Below the pieces are notes generated by a model. The model was not told the DNA's origin and ran no database searches. It saw only the letters and a list, made by a program, of their open reading frames with translations. Source: Thaumarchaeota archaeon S13 (GTDB taxonomy: Archaea > Thermoproteota > Nitrososphaeria > Nitrososphaerales > Nitrosopumilaceae). Taken from it: a stretch of DNA of 21,270 nt. The stretch covers positions 1 to 21,270 of the forward strand of contig RHFA01000170.1 in NCBI GenBank assembly GCA_003724275.1, written 5' to 3'. The translations under genes and the position numbers were made by a program. This document shows, piece after piece, positions 6,936-13,342 of this stretch (position 1 is its first letter; each line of letters starts with the position of its first letter).

Positions 6936-6967
6936 GCCGGATACCGCCGATTTCCGCCGGATACCGC
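6936..6967 (+). repeat. GCCGGATACCGC direct-repeat pair spaced 20 bp
   Basis: The 12-mer GCCGGATACCGC occurs at 6936-6947 and 6956-6967, exactly 20 bp (about two helical turns) apart. The pair ends 47 bp upstream of the nrdJ TATA box. Same-face tandem sites in this position suggest a regulator-binding site, by inference. Confidence 0.5.
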
Positions 6968-7014
6968 AGGTCAATTTTTGCTGCCCCAAAGTTGGCCCGC
7001 GATCACAAGTTAAT

Positions 7015-7021
7015 CTTATAA
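7015..7021 (+). promoter_or_regulatory. TATA box for nrdJ
   Basis: CTTATAA within TTAATCTTATAA. The expected transcript start is about 25 nt on, near 7043. That places TTG 7032 upstream of the transcript and favours TTG 7056. Confidence 0.55.
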
Positions 7022-7055
7022 CCGCGGGCTTTTGCCCCCTGCGCGTCAGCTCATT

Positions 7056-9698
7056 TTGGATACAACCCAGACCCAAAACCCGATCGAGGCGATCAAAAAG
7101 CGCAACGGCGAGACTGCGCCCTTTGACCGCTCAAAGATCACGAGCGCCATAGACAGGGCCTTCGCGGCCGTGGGCCGCAGCGACCCCGAGGAGGCCGGCA
7201 GGCTCACCGAGAAGGTAATCCAAAAGCTCTACGTGCAGGGCTTTTCGTCCTCAAAGCCGAGCGTCGAGGACATACAGGACATGGTCGAGTCGACGCTCAT
7301 CGAGAACGAGCACAGCAGCGTCGCCAAGGCCTTCATCCTCTACAGGCACGAGAGGCGCAAGGTCCGCGACGAAAAGATGCGCGTCCTCAACACGGCCTCG
7401 CTAGACCCCGTCGCCTCGGCCTTTGACGCAAACTCGCTGCGCGTCCTGGCCTCGCGCTACCTCCTGCGCAACCACCGCAGCGAGATAACCGAGTCGCCCT
7501 CGCAGATGTTCCGCAGGGTAGCCGTCCTCGTCAGCATCGCCGACGTCCTCCATGACTCGCGCGTCTTTGAGCGCGACGGCCGCCACTCGCAAAACGTCGA
7601 CGAGGCCCTGTCGTACCTCTCAAAGCTCGACAGCTTTGACCAAAAGTTCAGGATAGGCGAGGACTATCTCAACAAGTGGCACTTTCGCGCGCTCATCAAC
7701 CACTATGTGGCGCTCGCGCGCGCAGGTTCCATGAAGGTCGGGTTCAAGGACCTCCTAACAATGCTAGCGAGCAAAAAGTTTGACTCGCACTCGGAGCGAA
7801 TAGAGGAGTACTATGACCTGATGGTCTCGCAGGACTTTTTGCCAAACTCGCCGACAATGATGAACGCCGGATGCCGCCTGGGCCAGCTCTCGGCGTGCTT
7901 TGTGCTTGACATGCCCGACAACATGGAGGGGATAATGAAGTCGACGGCAGACGCGGCCCTCATATTCCAGTCCGGCGGCGGCGTCGGGATAAACTACTCG
8001 AGGCTTCGCCAGGAGGGCGACATTGTGGCATCAACGTCGGGCGTCGCGTCCGGCCCTGTCTCGTTCATGAACATCATCAACACCGTCACCGAGGTCGTCA
8101 AGCAGGGCGGCAAGCGCAGGGGCGCAAACATGGGGATAATGGAGTCGTGGCATCCGGACATTGAAAAGTTTGTCACAAACAAGACAAAGCCCGGCGTGCT
8201 AGAGAACTTTAACGTGAGCGTCGGCATATGGGAGGACTTTTGGAAGGCACTCGTTGGCGGCGGCGACTCGAAATACACGCTTCGCAGCCCGCGCGACGGC
8301 TCGCCGGCCGGCGAGGTCAGCGCGCAGCACCTCATAGACGCCATAGCCCAGTCGGCCTGGAAGAGCGCCGAGCCTGGCCTCATATTCTTTGACCAGATAA
8401 ACAGGCACAACGTCTTTGCAAAGGCCCGCGGCGAGCCCCTGCGCGCGACAAACCCGTGCGGCGAGCAGAGCCTCTACCCCTACGAGTCGTGCAACCTCGG
8501 CTCGATAAACCTCGCCAACTTTGTCAAGAGGCGCGCCGACGGCGAGTATGACTTTGACTGGCAGCGCTACGAGGAGGCCATCCGCAAGACGACGCGCTTT
8601 TTGGACCACATCATTGACGTCAACCTATACCCGATACCCGAGATCGACAGGGCGTCAAAGGACTCGCGGCGCATCGGCCTGGGCGTCATGGGCGTCGCAG
8701 ACCTCCTCTACAAGCTGCGCATACCCTACAACTCGAGGGAGGGCTATGACATGCAGTCAAAGCTCGCCGAGGCCCTCACGTACTATTCGATGGAGGAGAG
8801 CGTGGCGATCGCAAAGTCGCTTGGGGCCTTCCCGATGTGCTCGCGCACCGAGTACGCCGAGGGCAAGATACCAGTGGCCGGATACTATGAGCGTCCAAAG
8901 GACCAGCACACGTACGACTGGGACGCGCTGATCGACAAGATAAAGGTCCATGGCATACGCAACGTGCTCACGACGACCGTCGCGCCGACGGGCACGCTCT
9001 CGATGATCGCCCAGTGCTCCAACGGCATGGAGCCGATGTTTGCGCTCGTCTTTGAAAAGCGCGTGACCGTAGGCAAGTTCCTCTATGCGAACAGGGTTCT
9101 CGAGGGCGTCCTGCGCGAGAACGGGATTTACTCGGACGAGACGCTCGCGTCGATCGCCTCAAACTATGGATCGCTGCGCGGCCTCGACACGGTGCCAGAG
9201 TGGATGCAGAACGTCTTTGTCACGGCGATGGACATACACTGGTCGGACCACCTCCTCGCGCAGGCCGTCTGGCAGCAGTGGATAGGCAACGCGATCGCAA
9301 AGACGATAAACATGCCCTATGACGTGACCGTCGATGACGTCAAGGCAGCCTACCTCCTCGCGCACGAGCTCGGCCTCAAGGGGATAACGATATACCGCGA
9401 CGGCTCGCGCCACACGCAGGTCCTGCACATGGCCGACGAGGGGGCCGAAAAGACCTTTGAGGTGAGGCCCAGCGACTTTGTCACCGAGTTTGTCTCGGCG
9501 AGGATAAAAAACCCGTACGTGCGCGAGCAGGTCAACCGCGCCCTCGAGCTGCGCCCGCCCTCAGAGCGGCCCCTAGAGTCGGCCCCCTCCGAGGTGCCCG
9601 AGGAGTCGCTCTGCCCGACATGCAAGAACGCCCTCGTATTCGCCGAGGGCTGCAACATATGCATAGAGTGCGGCTTTAGCGGCTGCACGTCTGGCTAG
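7056..9698 (+). CDS. nrdJ: Adenosylcobalamin-dependent (class II) ribonucleotide reductase
   Basis: An 880-residue reductase that makes deoxyribonucleotides using a cobalamin-derived radical, oxygen-independent and cytosolic. An ATP-cone occupies roughly residues 8-100 (IKKRNGETAPFDRSKI...). The catalytic barrel follows: FLPNSPTMMNAG, then the first redox cysteine C281 in QLSACFVLD, then FQSGGGVGINYSRLR and GGKRRGANMGI. The N-x-C-x-E active site is NPCGEQ (C468, E470), followed by YESCNLGSINLANF. Late motifs are TTTVAPTGTLSMIA and GLKGITIYRDGSR. The C-terminus carries CPTC...CNICIECGFSGC, the redox/zinc cysteines that re-reduce the active site. No intein or frameshift interrupts it. The frame is open to TTG 7032, but the TATA spacing favours TTG 7056. 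It follows the NrdD-like candidate regulator in the same direction after about 380 nt of repeats. Confidence 0.95.
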   Translation: MDTTQTQNPIEAIKKRNGETAPFDRSKITSAIDRAFAAVGRSDPEEAGRLTEKVIQKLYVQGFSSSKPSVEDIQDMVESTLIENEHSSVAKAFILYRHERRKVRDEKMRVLNTASLDPVASAFDANSLRVLASRYLLRNHRSEITESPSQMFRRVAVLVSIADVLHDSRVFERDGRHSQNVDEALSYLSKLDSFDQKFRIGEDYLNKWHFRALINHYVALARAGSMKVGFKDLLTMLASKKFDSHSERIEEYYDLMVSQDFLPNSPTMMNAGCRLGQLSACFVLDMPDNMEGIMKSTADAALIFQSGGGVGINYSRLRQEGDIVASTSGVASGPVSFMNIINTVTEVVKQGGKRRGANMGIMESWHPDIEKFVTNKTKPGVLENFNVSVGIWEDFWKALVGGGDSKYTLRSPRDGSPAGEVSAQHLIDAIAQSAWKSAEPGLIFFDQINRHNVFAKARGEPLRATNPCGEQSLYPYESCNLGSINLANFVKRRADGEYDFDWQRYEEAIRKTTRFLDHIIDVNLYPIPEIDRASKDSRRIGLGVMGVADLLYKLRIPYNSREGYDMQSKLAEALTYYSMEESVAIAKSLGAFPMCSRTEYAEGKIPVAGYYERPKDQHTYDWDALIDKIKVHGIRNVLTTTVAPTGTLSMIAQCSNGMEPMFALVFEKRVTVGKFLYANRVLEGVLRENGIYSDETLASIASNYGSLRGLDTVPEWMQNVFVTAMDIHWSDHLLAQAVWQQWIGNAIAKTINMPYDVTVDDVKAAYLLAHELGLKGITIYRDGSRHTQVLHMADEGAEKTFEVRPSDFVTEFVSARIKNPYVREQVNRALELRPPSERPLESAPSEVPEESLCPTCKNALVFAEGCNICIECGFSGCTSG

Positions 9699-9721
9699 GG
9701 CGCCTCGGCTGCGCCGCAGAG

Positions 9722-9727
9722 TTTTTA
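9722..9727 (+). promoter_or_regulatory. TATA box for the exported glycosidase-like gene
   Basis: TTTTTA, about 30 nt before ATG 9755. Confidence 0.4.
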
Positions 9728-9754
9728 CGCCCGCGCAACGGCGCGCCGCGCAGA

Positions 9755-10861
9755 ATGCGCAGGGTCACGCTAGCCGCGGCGCTTGGCGCCTCGGCGGCGC
9801 TCATCGCGGCGGGGATTGCGATCGCCGTGGTGCCGGGGGCGCTGGCGCCCGGGGGGGAGCCCGCCGAGCCGCGCCTGGGCCTGCCGGGCAACTTTGGCGT
9901 GATCGTCAACACGCCCTCGCGCGAGGCCAGCGTGCTAGAGCTCGACTCGCTGTACGCGCGCGCCGCGGCCCTGGGCGCCGCGCGCAGCAACGTCTATGTG
10001 TTCTGGAATGCCCTCGAGCCGCTCCCGCGCTCGTACGAGTGGGCGCAGACTGACGCTATAATGACAATGCACGAGAGGCACGGCATGGCCGCGACGCTCT
10101 TTTTCTCGCTCGTCAACGGCCGCACGCTCGGGCCCCTGCCGGACTGGATGGGCAGCCCCACGCTTGACGCCGTGCCTGCCGCAGACGTCACGGCTGCCCT
10201 GCGCGCGGCCCTCACAAGGTACCCGCGAATAGACACAGTCGTCATTGCCGGCGACGCCGACTCGCACTTTGAGCGGTATCCCGGCATGCTGGACGCGTAC
10301 AATGGGCTCTTTGGGGAGGTCAGGGAGGGCCTTGCGGACTCGCATCCGGGCGTCATGGTGGGCAACGCCGTATCGCTTGACAGGATTATCAACCGAGGCG
10401 GCGGCGCGATCGTCGAGGAGCTCGCCCACGGGGACTTTGTCGCGTTTACCTACAGGCCCGTAAACCTCCTAAACGAGGTCTCGAGGACGCCGCAGGGGGC
10501 GATGGAGGACATGCGCGAGATGCTCCGCCTCGCCGGAGGGCGGCAGGTCGCGCTGCTAGAGGCGGGCTGGACGTCCTCTGGCGACGTCGGCGGCAGCGAG
10601 GCCGACCAGGCCGAGTTTGCCGCCGCGCTGGCCGGCCTCGCGGCGTCCGAGCCGAGCGTCGAGTTTGTCACGTGGTACCGCATGCACGACAGGGAGGCCG
10701 GCACGTGCGAGGTGAGCGTGCCGGACGCCGGCGGCTCGCTGCTCGCCACAGACGACGGCGAGTACTCTGCCACGGCGCTAGGGAGCTATGTCTGCGGCGC
10801 GGGCCTGCTGCGCGCCGACGGCTCGCCCAAGCCGTCGTGGGAGGCGCTGGCCTCGCGCTGA
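9755..10861 (+). CDS. Exported TIM-barrel, glycoside-hydrolase-like protein
   Basis: 368 residues. Residues 1-30 form a signal peptide or anchor: MRR, then a hydrophobic Ala/Leu/Ile stretch ending GALA. The mature part has glycosidase-style beta/alpha-barrel strands: an early YVFWNALEPLPRSYEW, AATLFFSLVNG, IDTVVIAGDADSHFE, and a late VALLEAGWTSSG. The last resembles the strand carrying the nucleophile Glu in clan GH-A enzymes (here E269). The usual acid/base Glu is not obvious, because the strand-4 position reads AGDADSH. It could therefore be an inactive or non-classical member. Cysteines in CEVSVPD and YVCGAG may form a disulfide outside the cell. Substrate unknown. It begins 56 nt after nrdJ with its own TATA box, so it is probably an independent transcript. 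Confidence 0.7.
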   Translation: MRRVTLAAALGASAALIAAGIAIAVVPGALAPGGEPAEPRLGLPGNFGVIVNTPSREASVLELDSLYARAAALGAARSNVYVFWNALEPLPRSYEWAQTDAIMTMHERHGMAATLFFSLVNGRTLGPLPDWMGSPTLDAVPAADVTAALRAALTRYPRIDTVVIAGDADSHFERYPGMLDAYNGLFGEVREGLADSHPGVMVGNAVSLDRIINRGGGAIVEELAHGDFVAFTYRPVNLLNEVSRTPQGAMEDMREMLRLAGGRQVALLEAGWTSSGDVGGSEADQAEFAAALAGLAASEPSVEFVTWYRMHDREAGTCEVSVPDAGGSLLATDDGEYSATALGSYVCGAGLLRADGSPKPSWEALASR

Positions 10862-10877
10862 GGCGCCAAAACAACAG

Positions 10878-10883
10878 TTAATT
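10878..10883 (+). promoter_or_regulatory. TATA-like box for tRNA-Gly
   Basis: TTAATT, about 28 nt before the first base of the tRNA. Confidence 0.4.
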
Positions 10884-10908
10884 GCTAGCGCGCCGGCCGC
10901 GCGCCCGC

Positions 10909-10984
10909 GCGGTCATAGTATAGCCTGGTAGTACGCTGGCCTTCCAAGCCCGTCACCCGGGTTCAAGTCCCGGTGACCGCACCA
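10909..10984 (+). tRNA. tRNA-Gly (anticodon TCC), CCA encoded
   Basis: The acceptor stem GCGGTCA pairs with TGACCGC. The D arm contains GCCTGGTAGTAC. The anticodon loop is CTTCCAA, giving anticodon TCC (glycine). The T arm is CCGGG-TTCAAGT-CCCGG, followed by discriminator A and an encoded CCA at 10982-10984. The anticodon stem is CTGGC against GCCCG, so position 28 (T) faces 42 (C) and does not pair. The lower-G+C patch starts directly after the 3' end. Confidence 0.93.
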
Positions 10985-11065
10985 TCACGTTGGCGCCATG
11001 CTGGATATCACCTTGGCCAGGAAAGCTACACGGCGCAGGCGGCCTAATCTGGATGCAGCCCGAGC
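10985..11065. other. Short spacer after tRNA-Gly
   Basis: Nothing recognisable. I looked for a partial copy of the tRNA 3' end that would mark an integration site and saw none here. Confidence 0.4.
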
Positions 11066-11653
11066 TCACGCAGGCACACGCGAGAGGAGCGCCCAGACAA
11101 GGCCAATAACGAGAACAGCAGCCATGAGCCCAATCCCTAGCAGCAGCAAGATCTGCCCCAAATGAATCTTGGGCGCAATCCAGCTGATATAGCCCTCTAG
11201 TGTCCGCATGGTGTCAACAGCGTTACGTTGCAGTCTGTAGGCCACCTCCTCGCTGGACATCCTGCGGGATTCGTCTGGAGCGCTCCTACCGTCGCTTTTC
11301 TCAACAAGCTCAAACTCGTTGGAGTCGAGTATTTGCGCTATCGGGCGCCCTCTGAGAGCATGAATTGACACTATCATGGATCCTATTATAGAAAAAATTC
11401 CTATAATGGCAAGGCAGATCGCCAGTGCAGCAAACATGCCAAAAAGCGATTCTAGGAGGGAAAAGGCGTCTAGGCCAGTCCTAGAAAGCAGAGCTATAAA
11501 TCCAGCCATGGACACAGTTGTGATACTGAGAACAACTGCCCCAGTGGAAATGGTTGTTCCTGCCTTTGCCCGGAAACCCTCGATTGACCATTTCTGGAGA
11601 TCGATCTGGCGGTATATGCCTTGGAGGAGAAATTCAAAATAGTCCAATGCCAT
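11066..11653 (-). CDS. Three-TM membrane protein, unknown function, lower G+C
   Basis: 195 residues from ATG 11653. A short amphipathic N-terminus (DYFEFLLQGIYRQIDLQKWS) with a basic turn leads into two close membrane segments, about residues 33-56 (ISTGAVVLSITTVSMAGF) and 70-98 (FGMFAALAICLAIIGIFSII). A cytosolic loop of about 70 charged residues follows (SDGRSAPDESRRMSSEEVAYRL), then a C-terminal segment, about 165-192. The pattern loosely recalls small membrane effectors such as SLATT or Pycsar-TM proteins, which is a weak inference. A hand count at 11401-11460 gives 50% G+C against about two-thirds around it, so recent acquisition is plausible. ATG 11653 has AAGGTG just before it; GTG 11680 is the longer alternative. 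It lies 52 nt after the mini-gene 11706-11819 on the same strand, so the two may be co-transcribed. Confidence 0.72.
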   Translation of the reverse strand: MALDYFEFLLQGIYRQIDLQKWSIEGFRAKAGTTISTGAVVLSITTVSMAGFIALLSRTGLDAFSLLESLFGMFAALAICLAIIGIFSIIGSMIVSIHALRGRPIAQILDSNEFELVEKSDGRSAPDESRRMSSEEVAYRLQRNAVDTMRTLEGYISWIAPKIHLGQILLLLGIGLMAAVLVIGLVWALLSRVPA

Positions 11654-11705
11654 CACCTTACACAGATACGCCCTGAACACCTATGCACTTTGTAACGGGA
11701 CGCTG

Positions 11706-11819
11706 TCAAGAGGATTCAGAGTTGCGGTTTCTGTCTTGTACTGACGCAACGAGGGGCTTTCTGTCCTCGGGATTGCGCTGGGGCTTGAGAGACAGCACCT
11801 TTGTGTCGTCTTCGGCCAT
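11706..11819 (-). CDS. 37-residue mini-protein, paralogue A
   Basis: ATG 11819 lies 27 nt from the palindromic TATA box at 11843-11850. The frame encodes 37 very polar residues, beginning MAEDDTKVLSLKPQRNPED and ending in Ser/Asn/Arg-rich sequence before TGA. It has no Cys and no membrane segment and is probably disordered. It aligns nearly end to end with the mini-gene at 12057-12167 (shared EDDT, LKP-R-P-DR-PL-A, D-SE), which argues that both are translated. Function unknown. It is followed by the membrane-protein gene in the same direction, so a leader or partner role for that protein is possible. Confidence 0.62.
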   Translation of the reverse strand: MAEDDTKVLSLKPQRNPEDRKPLVASVQDRNRNSESS

Positions 11820-11842
11820 CGGCAGCCGCGCATTTGTGTGCC

Positions 11843-11850
11843 TTTATAAA
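11843..11850 (-). promoter_or_regulatory. TATA box for mini-gene A
   Basis: TTTATAAA, palindromic, followed by ATATTT on the plus strand. Its centre is 27 nt from ATG 11819. Confidence 0.6.
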
Positions 11851-11855
11851 TATTT

Positions 11856-12056
11856 CTAAGGGATCGCGGGCACGGCCCTGAAACAGATGCGCTCTGGCTA
11901 CTGTCACGTGCCTACGTGCCGCCGCTAGACCTACTCTGATCCGCCGGGCTCGCGGTACACGTGCCTAGGCCATGTGCCCTCGCGTGACCCGGCCGTGTCA
12001 GCTTCTAGGGCACGCTGAAACGACGTGGGCCCCGCACTTTCGAGGCTGTTGTTGGA
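11856..12056. other. Spacer between the two mini-genes
   Basis: About 200 nt with no convincing gene on either strand. The 10-mer CACGTGCCTA occurs at 11905-11914 and 11958-11967, 53 bp apart. No mobile-element ends seen. Confidence 0.4.
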
Positions 12057-12167
12057 TCACGTCGGCTCGGAATCGCGATCGCCTTTATGCATGGTTGCGA
12101 TGAGCGGCCTCCTGTCCCTGGGATCTCGCTTGGGCTTGAGGATCATGATCGTGTCGTCCTCGTCCAT
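12057..12167 (-). CDS. 36-residue mini-protein, paralogue B
   Basis: 36 residues from ATG 12167, beginning MDEDDTIMILKPKRDPRDR, continuing RPLIATMHKGDRDSEPT, then TGA. It is a clear paralogue of the 37-residue product at 11706-11819, but with the high G+C of the main genome. A box TTTTATAA at 12189-12196 is centred 25 nt before ATG 12167. An in-frame ATG at 12173 is too close to that box and is matched by CTG in the paralogue, so 12167 is preferred. Acidic start, basic middle, no Cys, probably unstructured. Function unknown. It is divergent from the RNase P subunit gene. Confidence 0.62.
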   Translation of the reverse strand: MDEDDTIMILKPKRDPRDRRPLIATMHKGDRDSEPT

Positions 12168-12188
12168 CGGCATCACTCCCGCGCGCGC

Positions 12189-12196
12189 TTTTATAA
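12189..12196 (-). promoter_or_regulatory. TATA box for mini-gene B
   Basis: TTTTATAA on the plus strand reads TTATAAAA on the minus strand, 25 nt from ATG 12167. Confidence 0.55.
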
Positions 12197-12237
12197 GGAT
12201 TTTTGGCGGATCGCGCGAGGCGCCGGCCGGAGGCAAC

Positions 12238-12244
12238 GCTTATC
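12238..12244 (+). promoter_or_regulatory. TATA-like box for the RNase P subunit gene
   Basis: GCTTATC, about 30 nt before ATG 12271. Confidence 0.4.
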
Positions 12245-12270
12245 GCACCCCCGGCCCGCCGGCGCCGCCG

Positions 12271-12564
12271 ATGGGGCGCAACAGGAGGGGGCTCGCGCTG
12301 CGGCGCATGGAGGCCCTCGTCGCGCAGGCGGCCCCGCGCCTGCGGTCCGAGCCCGCCCTCGCCGAGCGGCAGGCGGCCCTGGCCTGGAGGCTGTGCACGG
12401 CCACGCGCACGCGCATGCCCTACCACCTGCGCATGGCCTTTTGCCGCAGGTGCAAGTCCTTTATAGGCTACTCGGCCCGCTCGCGCATACGCGTGGGCCG
12501 CGGCGAGGTCCGCGCCACGTGCCTCCTCTGCGGCCACGTCAGGCGCAAGGCCCTCCCTAAATGA
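12271..12564 (+). CDS. rnp4: Ribonuclease P protein component 4 (Rpp21 family)
   Basis: A 97-residue basic protein of the Rpr2/Rpp21 family, the zinc-binding subunit that pairs with Rpp29 on the specificity side of archaeal RNase P and helps mature tRNA 5' ends. Two N-terminal helices (ALRRMEALVAQAA, ALAERQAALAWRL) precede the ribbon FCRRCKSF...ATCLLCGHVRRK, with zinc ligands C58, C61, C84 and C87 and the basic patch YSARSRIRVGRG between them. The length is close to the family norm. The frame is open back to 12025, but ATG 12271 fits the TATA-like box and the start of family-like sequence. TGA 12562-12564 directly abuts the TATA box of the S19e gene. Confidence 0.88.
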   Translation: MGRNRRGLALRRMEALVAQAAPRLRSEPALAERQAALAWRLCTATRTRMPYHLRMAFCRRCKSFIGYSARSRIRVGRGEVRATCLLCGHVRRKALPK

Positions 12565-12570
12565 TTTATA
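12565..12570 (+). promoter_or_regulatory. TATA box for the S19e gene
   Basis: TTTATA begins one base after the RNase P subunit stop codon. It is centred 27 nt before TTG 12595. Confidence 0.55.
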
Positions 12571-12594
12571 GCCCGCCGTTTGGGCGGCGGCCCG

Positions 12595-13053
12595 TTGGCA
12601 AAGGCGTATGACGTGCCCGCAGACAGGCTCATAGGCAGGCTCGCCTCGGAGCTGCGCTCCGAGGGCGTCAAGGCGCCGGCGTGGGTTCCCTTCGTCAAGA
12701 CGGGCGCCCACGCGGACCGCCCGCCGCACGACAGGGACTGGTGGCACGTCCGATGCGCCTCGCTCCTGCGCAAGATATACCTCAACGGGCCCATAGGCGT
12801 CGGGCGCCTCCGCTCAAAGTACGGCGGCGCGACGCGGTCATCGCACGGGTACGGCTCGGCCCACCACCGCGACGCCGGCGGGGCGATCATACGCGGCGCG
12901 GTCCACGCCCTAGAGTCGCTCGGCTACGTCGAGCGCCACCCGTCCGGCGGGCGCATGGTGTCCAGCGCGGGCATGAAAAAGGTCGACAGGGCAGCCACGG
13001 AGATACTCGGCGAGATGGCCAGGGACAGCCCCGTCATGGGGCTCTATAGGTAG
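12595..13053 (+). CDS. rps19e: 30S ribosomal protein S19e
   Basis: 152 residues, normal for archaeal eS19. The product begins MAKAYDVPADRLI and carries the family hallmark WWHVRCASLLRKIYLNGPIG followed by VGRLRSKYGG and, near the end, SLGYVERHPSGGR. eS19 is a small-subunit head protein needed for late 18S/16S-type rRNA maturation. The start is TTG 12595, placed by the TATA box 27 nt upstream and by the usual archaeal MAK-YDVP beginning. An upstream in-frame start at 12580 lies before the expected transcript start. It forms an operon with the PDCD5-family gene 4 nt downstream. Confidence 0.95.
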   Translation: MAKAYDVPADRLIGRLASELRSEGVKAPAWVPFVKTGAHADRPPHDRDWWHVRCASLLRKIYLNGPIGVGRLRSKYGGATRSSHGYGSAHHRDAGGAIIRGAVHALESLGYVERHPSGGRMVSSAGMKKVDRAATEILGEMARDSPVMGLYR

Positions 13054-13057
13054 CGCG

Positions 13058-13342
13058 ATGAGCCAAAACCCGTACCCAGAGGACGCCGGGGATCCCGCCG
13101 ACATCGAGGTCGGCGCCGCGCAAAAGGACGCCGCGCTGCGCGTCCTGCTGGATCCCGAAGCGCGCTCTAGGCTCGCAAACATACGCATGGTTCGCCCCGA
13201 GCTTGCCGCCGGCGTCGAGAACTATCTCCTCGGGCTCGCCGCGCAGGGCCGCGCGCCGCAGCAGATAACGGACTCGCAGCTAAAGCAGATACTCGTCTCA
13301 ATCCAGCAGCCGCGGCGCGACTTCAAGTTCAGCCGCGTCTGA
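13058..13342 (+). CDS. PDCD5/TFAR19-family DNA-binding protein
   Basis: A 94-residue protein of the archaeal PDCD5 family, a small helical-bundle protein found across archaea and eukaryotes and usually encoded beside S19e, as here. Diagnostic parts are LLDPEARSRLANIRMVRPEL, VENYLLGLAAQGR, ITDSQLKQILVSI and the basic tail PRRDFKFSRV. The acidic N-terminus (PEDAGDPADIEV) is typically disordered. Archaeal members bind DNA non-specifically; the cellular role is not settled. It has no promoter of its own: ATG 13058 follows the S19e stop by 4 nt. Its last 45 nt overlap the convergent cofE gene. Confidence 0.9.
   Translation: MSQNPYPEDAGDPADIEVGAAQKDAALRVLLDPEARSRLANIRMVRPELAAGVENYLLGLAAQGRAPQQITDSQLKQILVSIQQPRRDFKFSRV

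Noticed and set aside
7032..7055. nrdJ start at TTG 7032
   Set aside because: It is only 14 nt from the TATA-box centre, too close for an archaeal start; TTG 7056 fits.
6722..7152. Frames on both strands across the nrdJ upstream repeats
   Set aside because: They encode repetitive Arg/Pro/Ala peptides that follow the DNA repeats and lack domain character.
7056..9698. Intein in nrdJ
   Set aside because: The length and uninterrupted motifs show no insertion at NPCGEQ or elsewhere.
11376..11642. Plus-strand 88-codon frame
   Set aside because: Antisense shadow of the membrane-protein gene; the minus-strand product has clear membrane segments.
10985..12060. attL/attR duplication of the tRNA-Gly 3' end
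   Set aside because: No convincing repeat of the CCGGGTTCAAGTCCCGG segment was found by eye downstream; only short matches such as GTGACC near 11985.
12025..12270. Upstream extension of the RNase P subunit frame
   Set aside because: It runs antisense through mini-gene B and its promoter, and ATG 12271 has its own TATA-like box.
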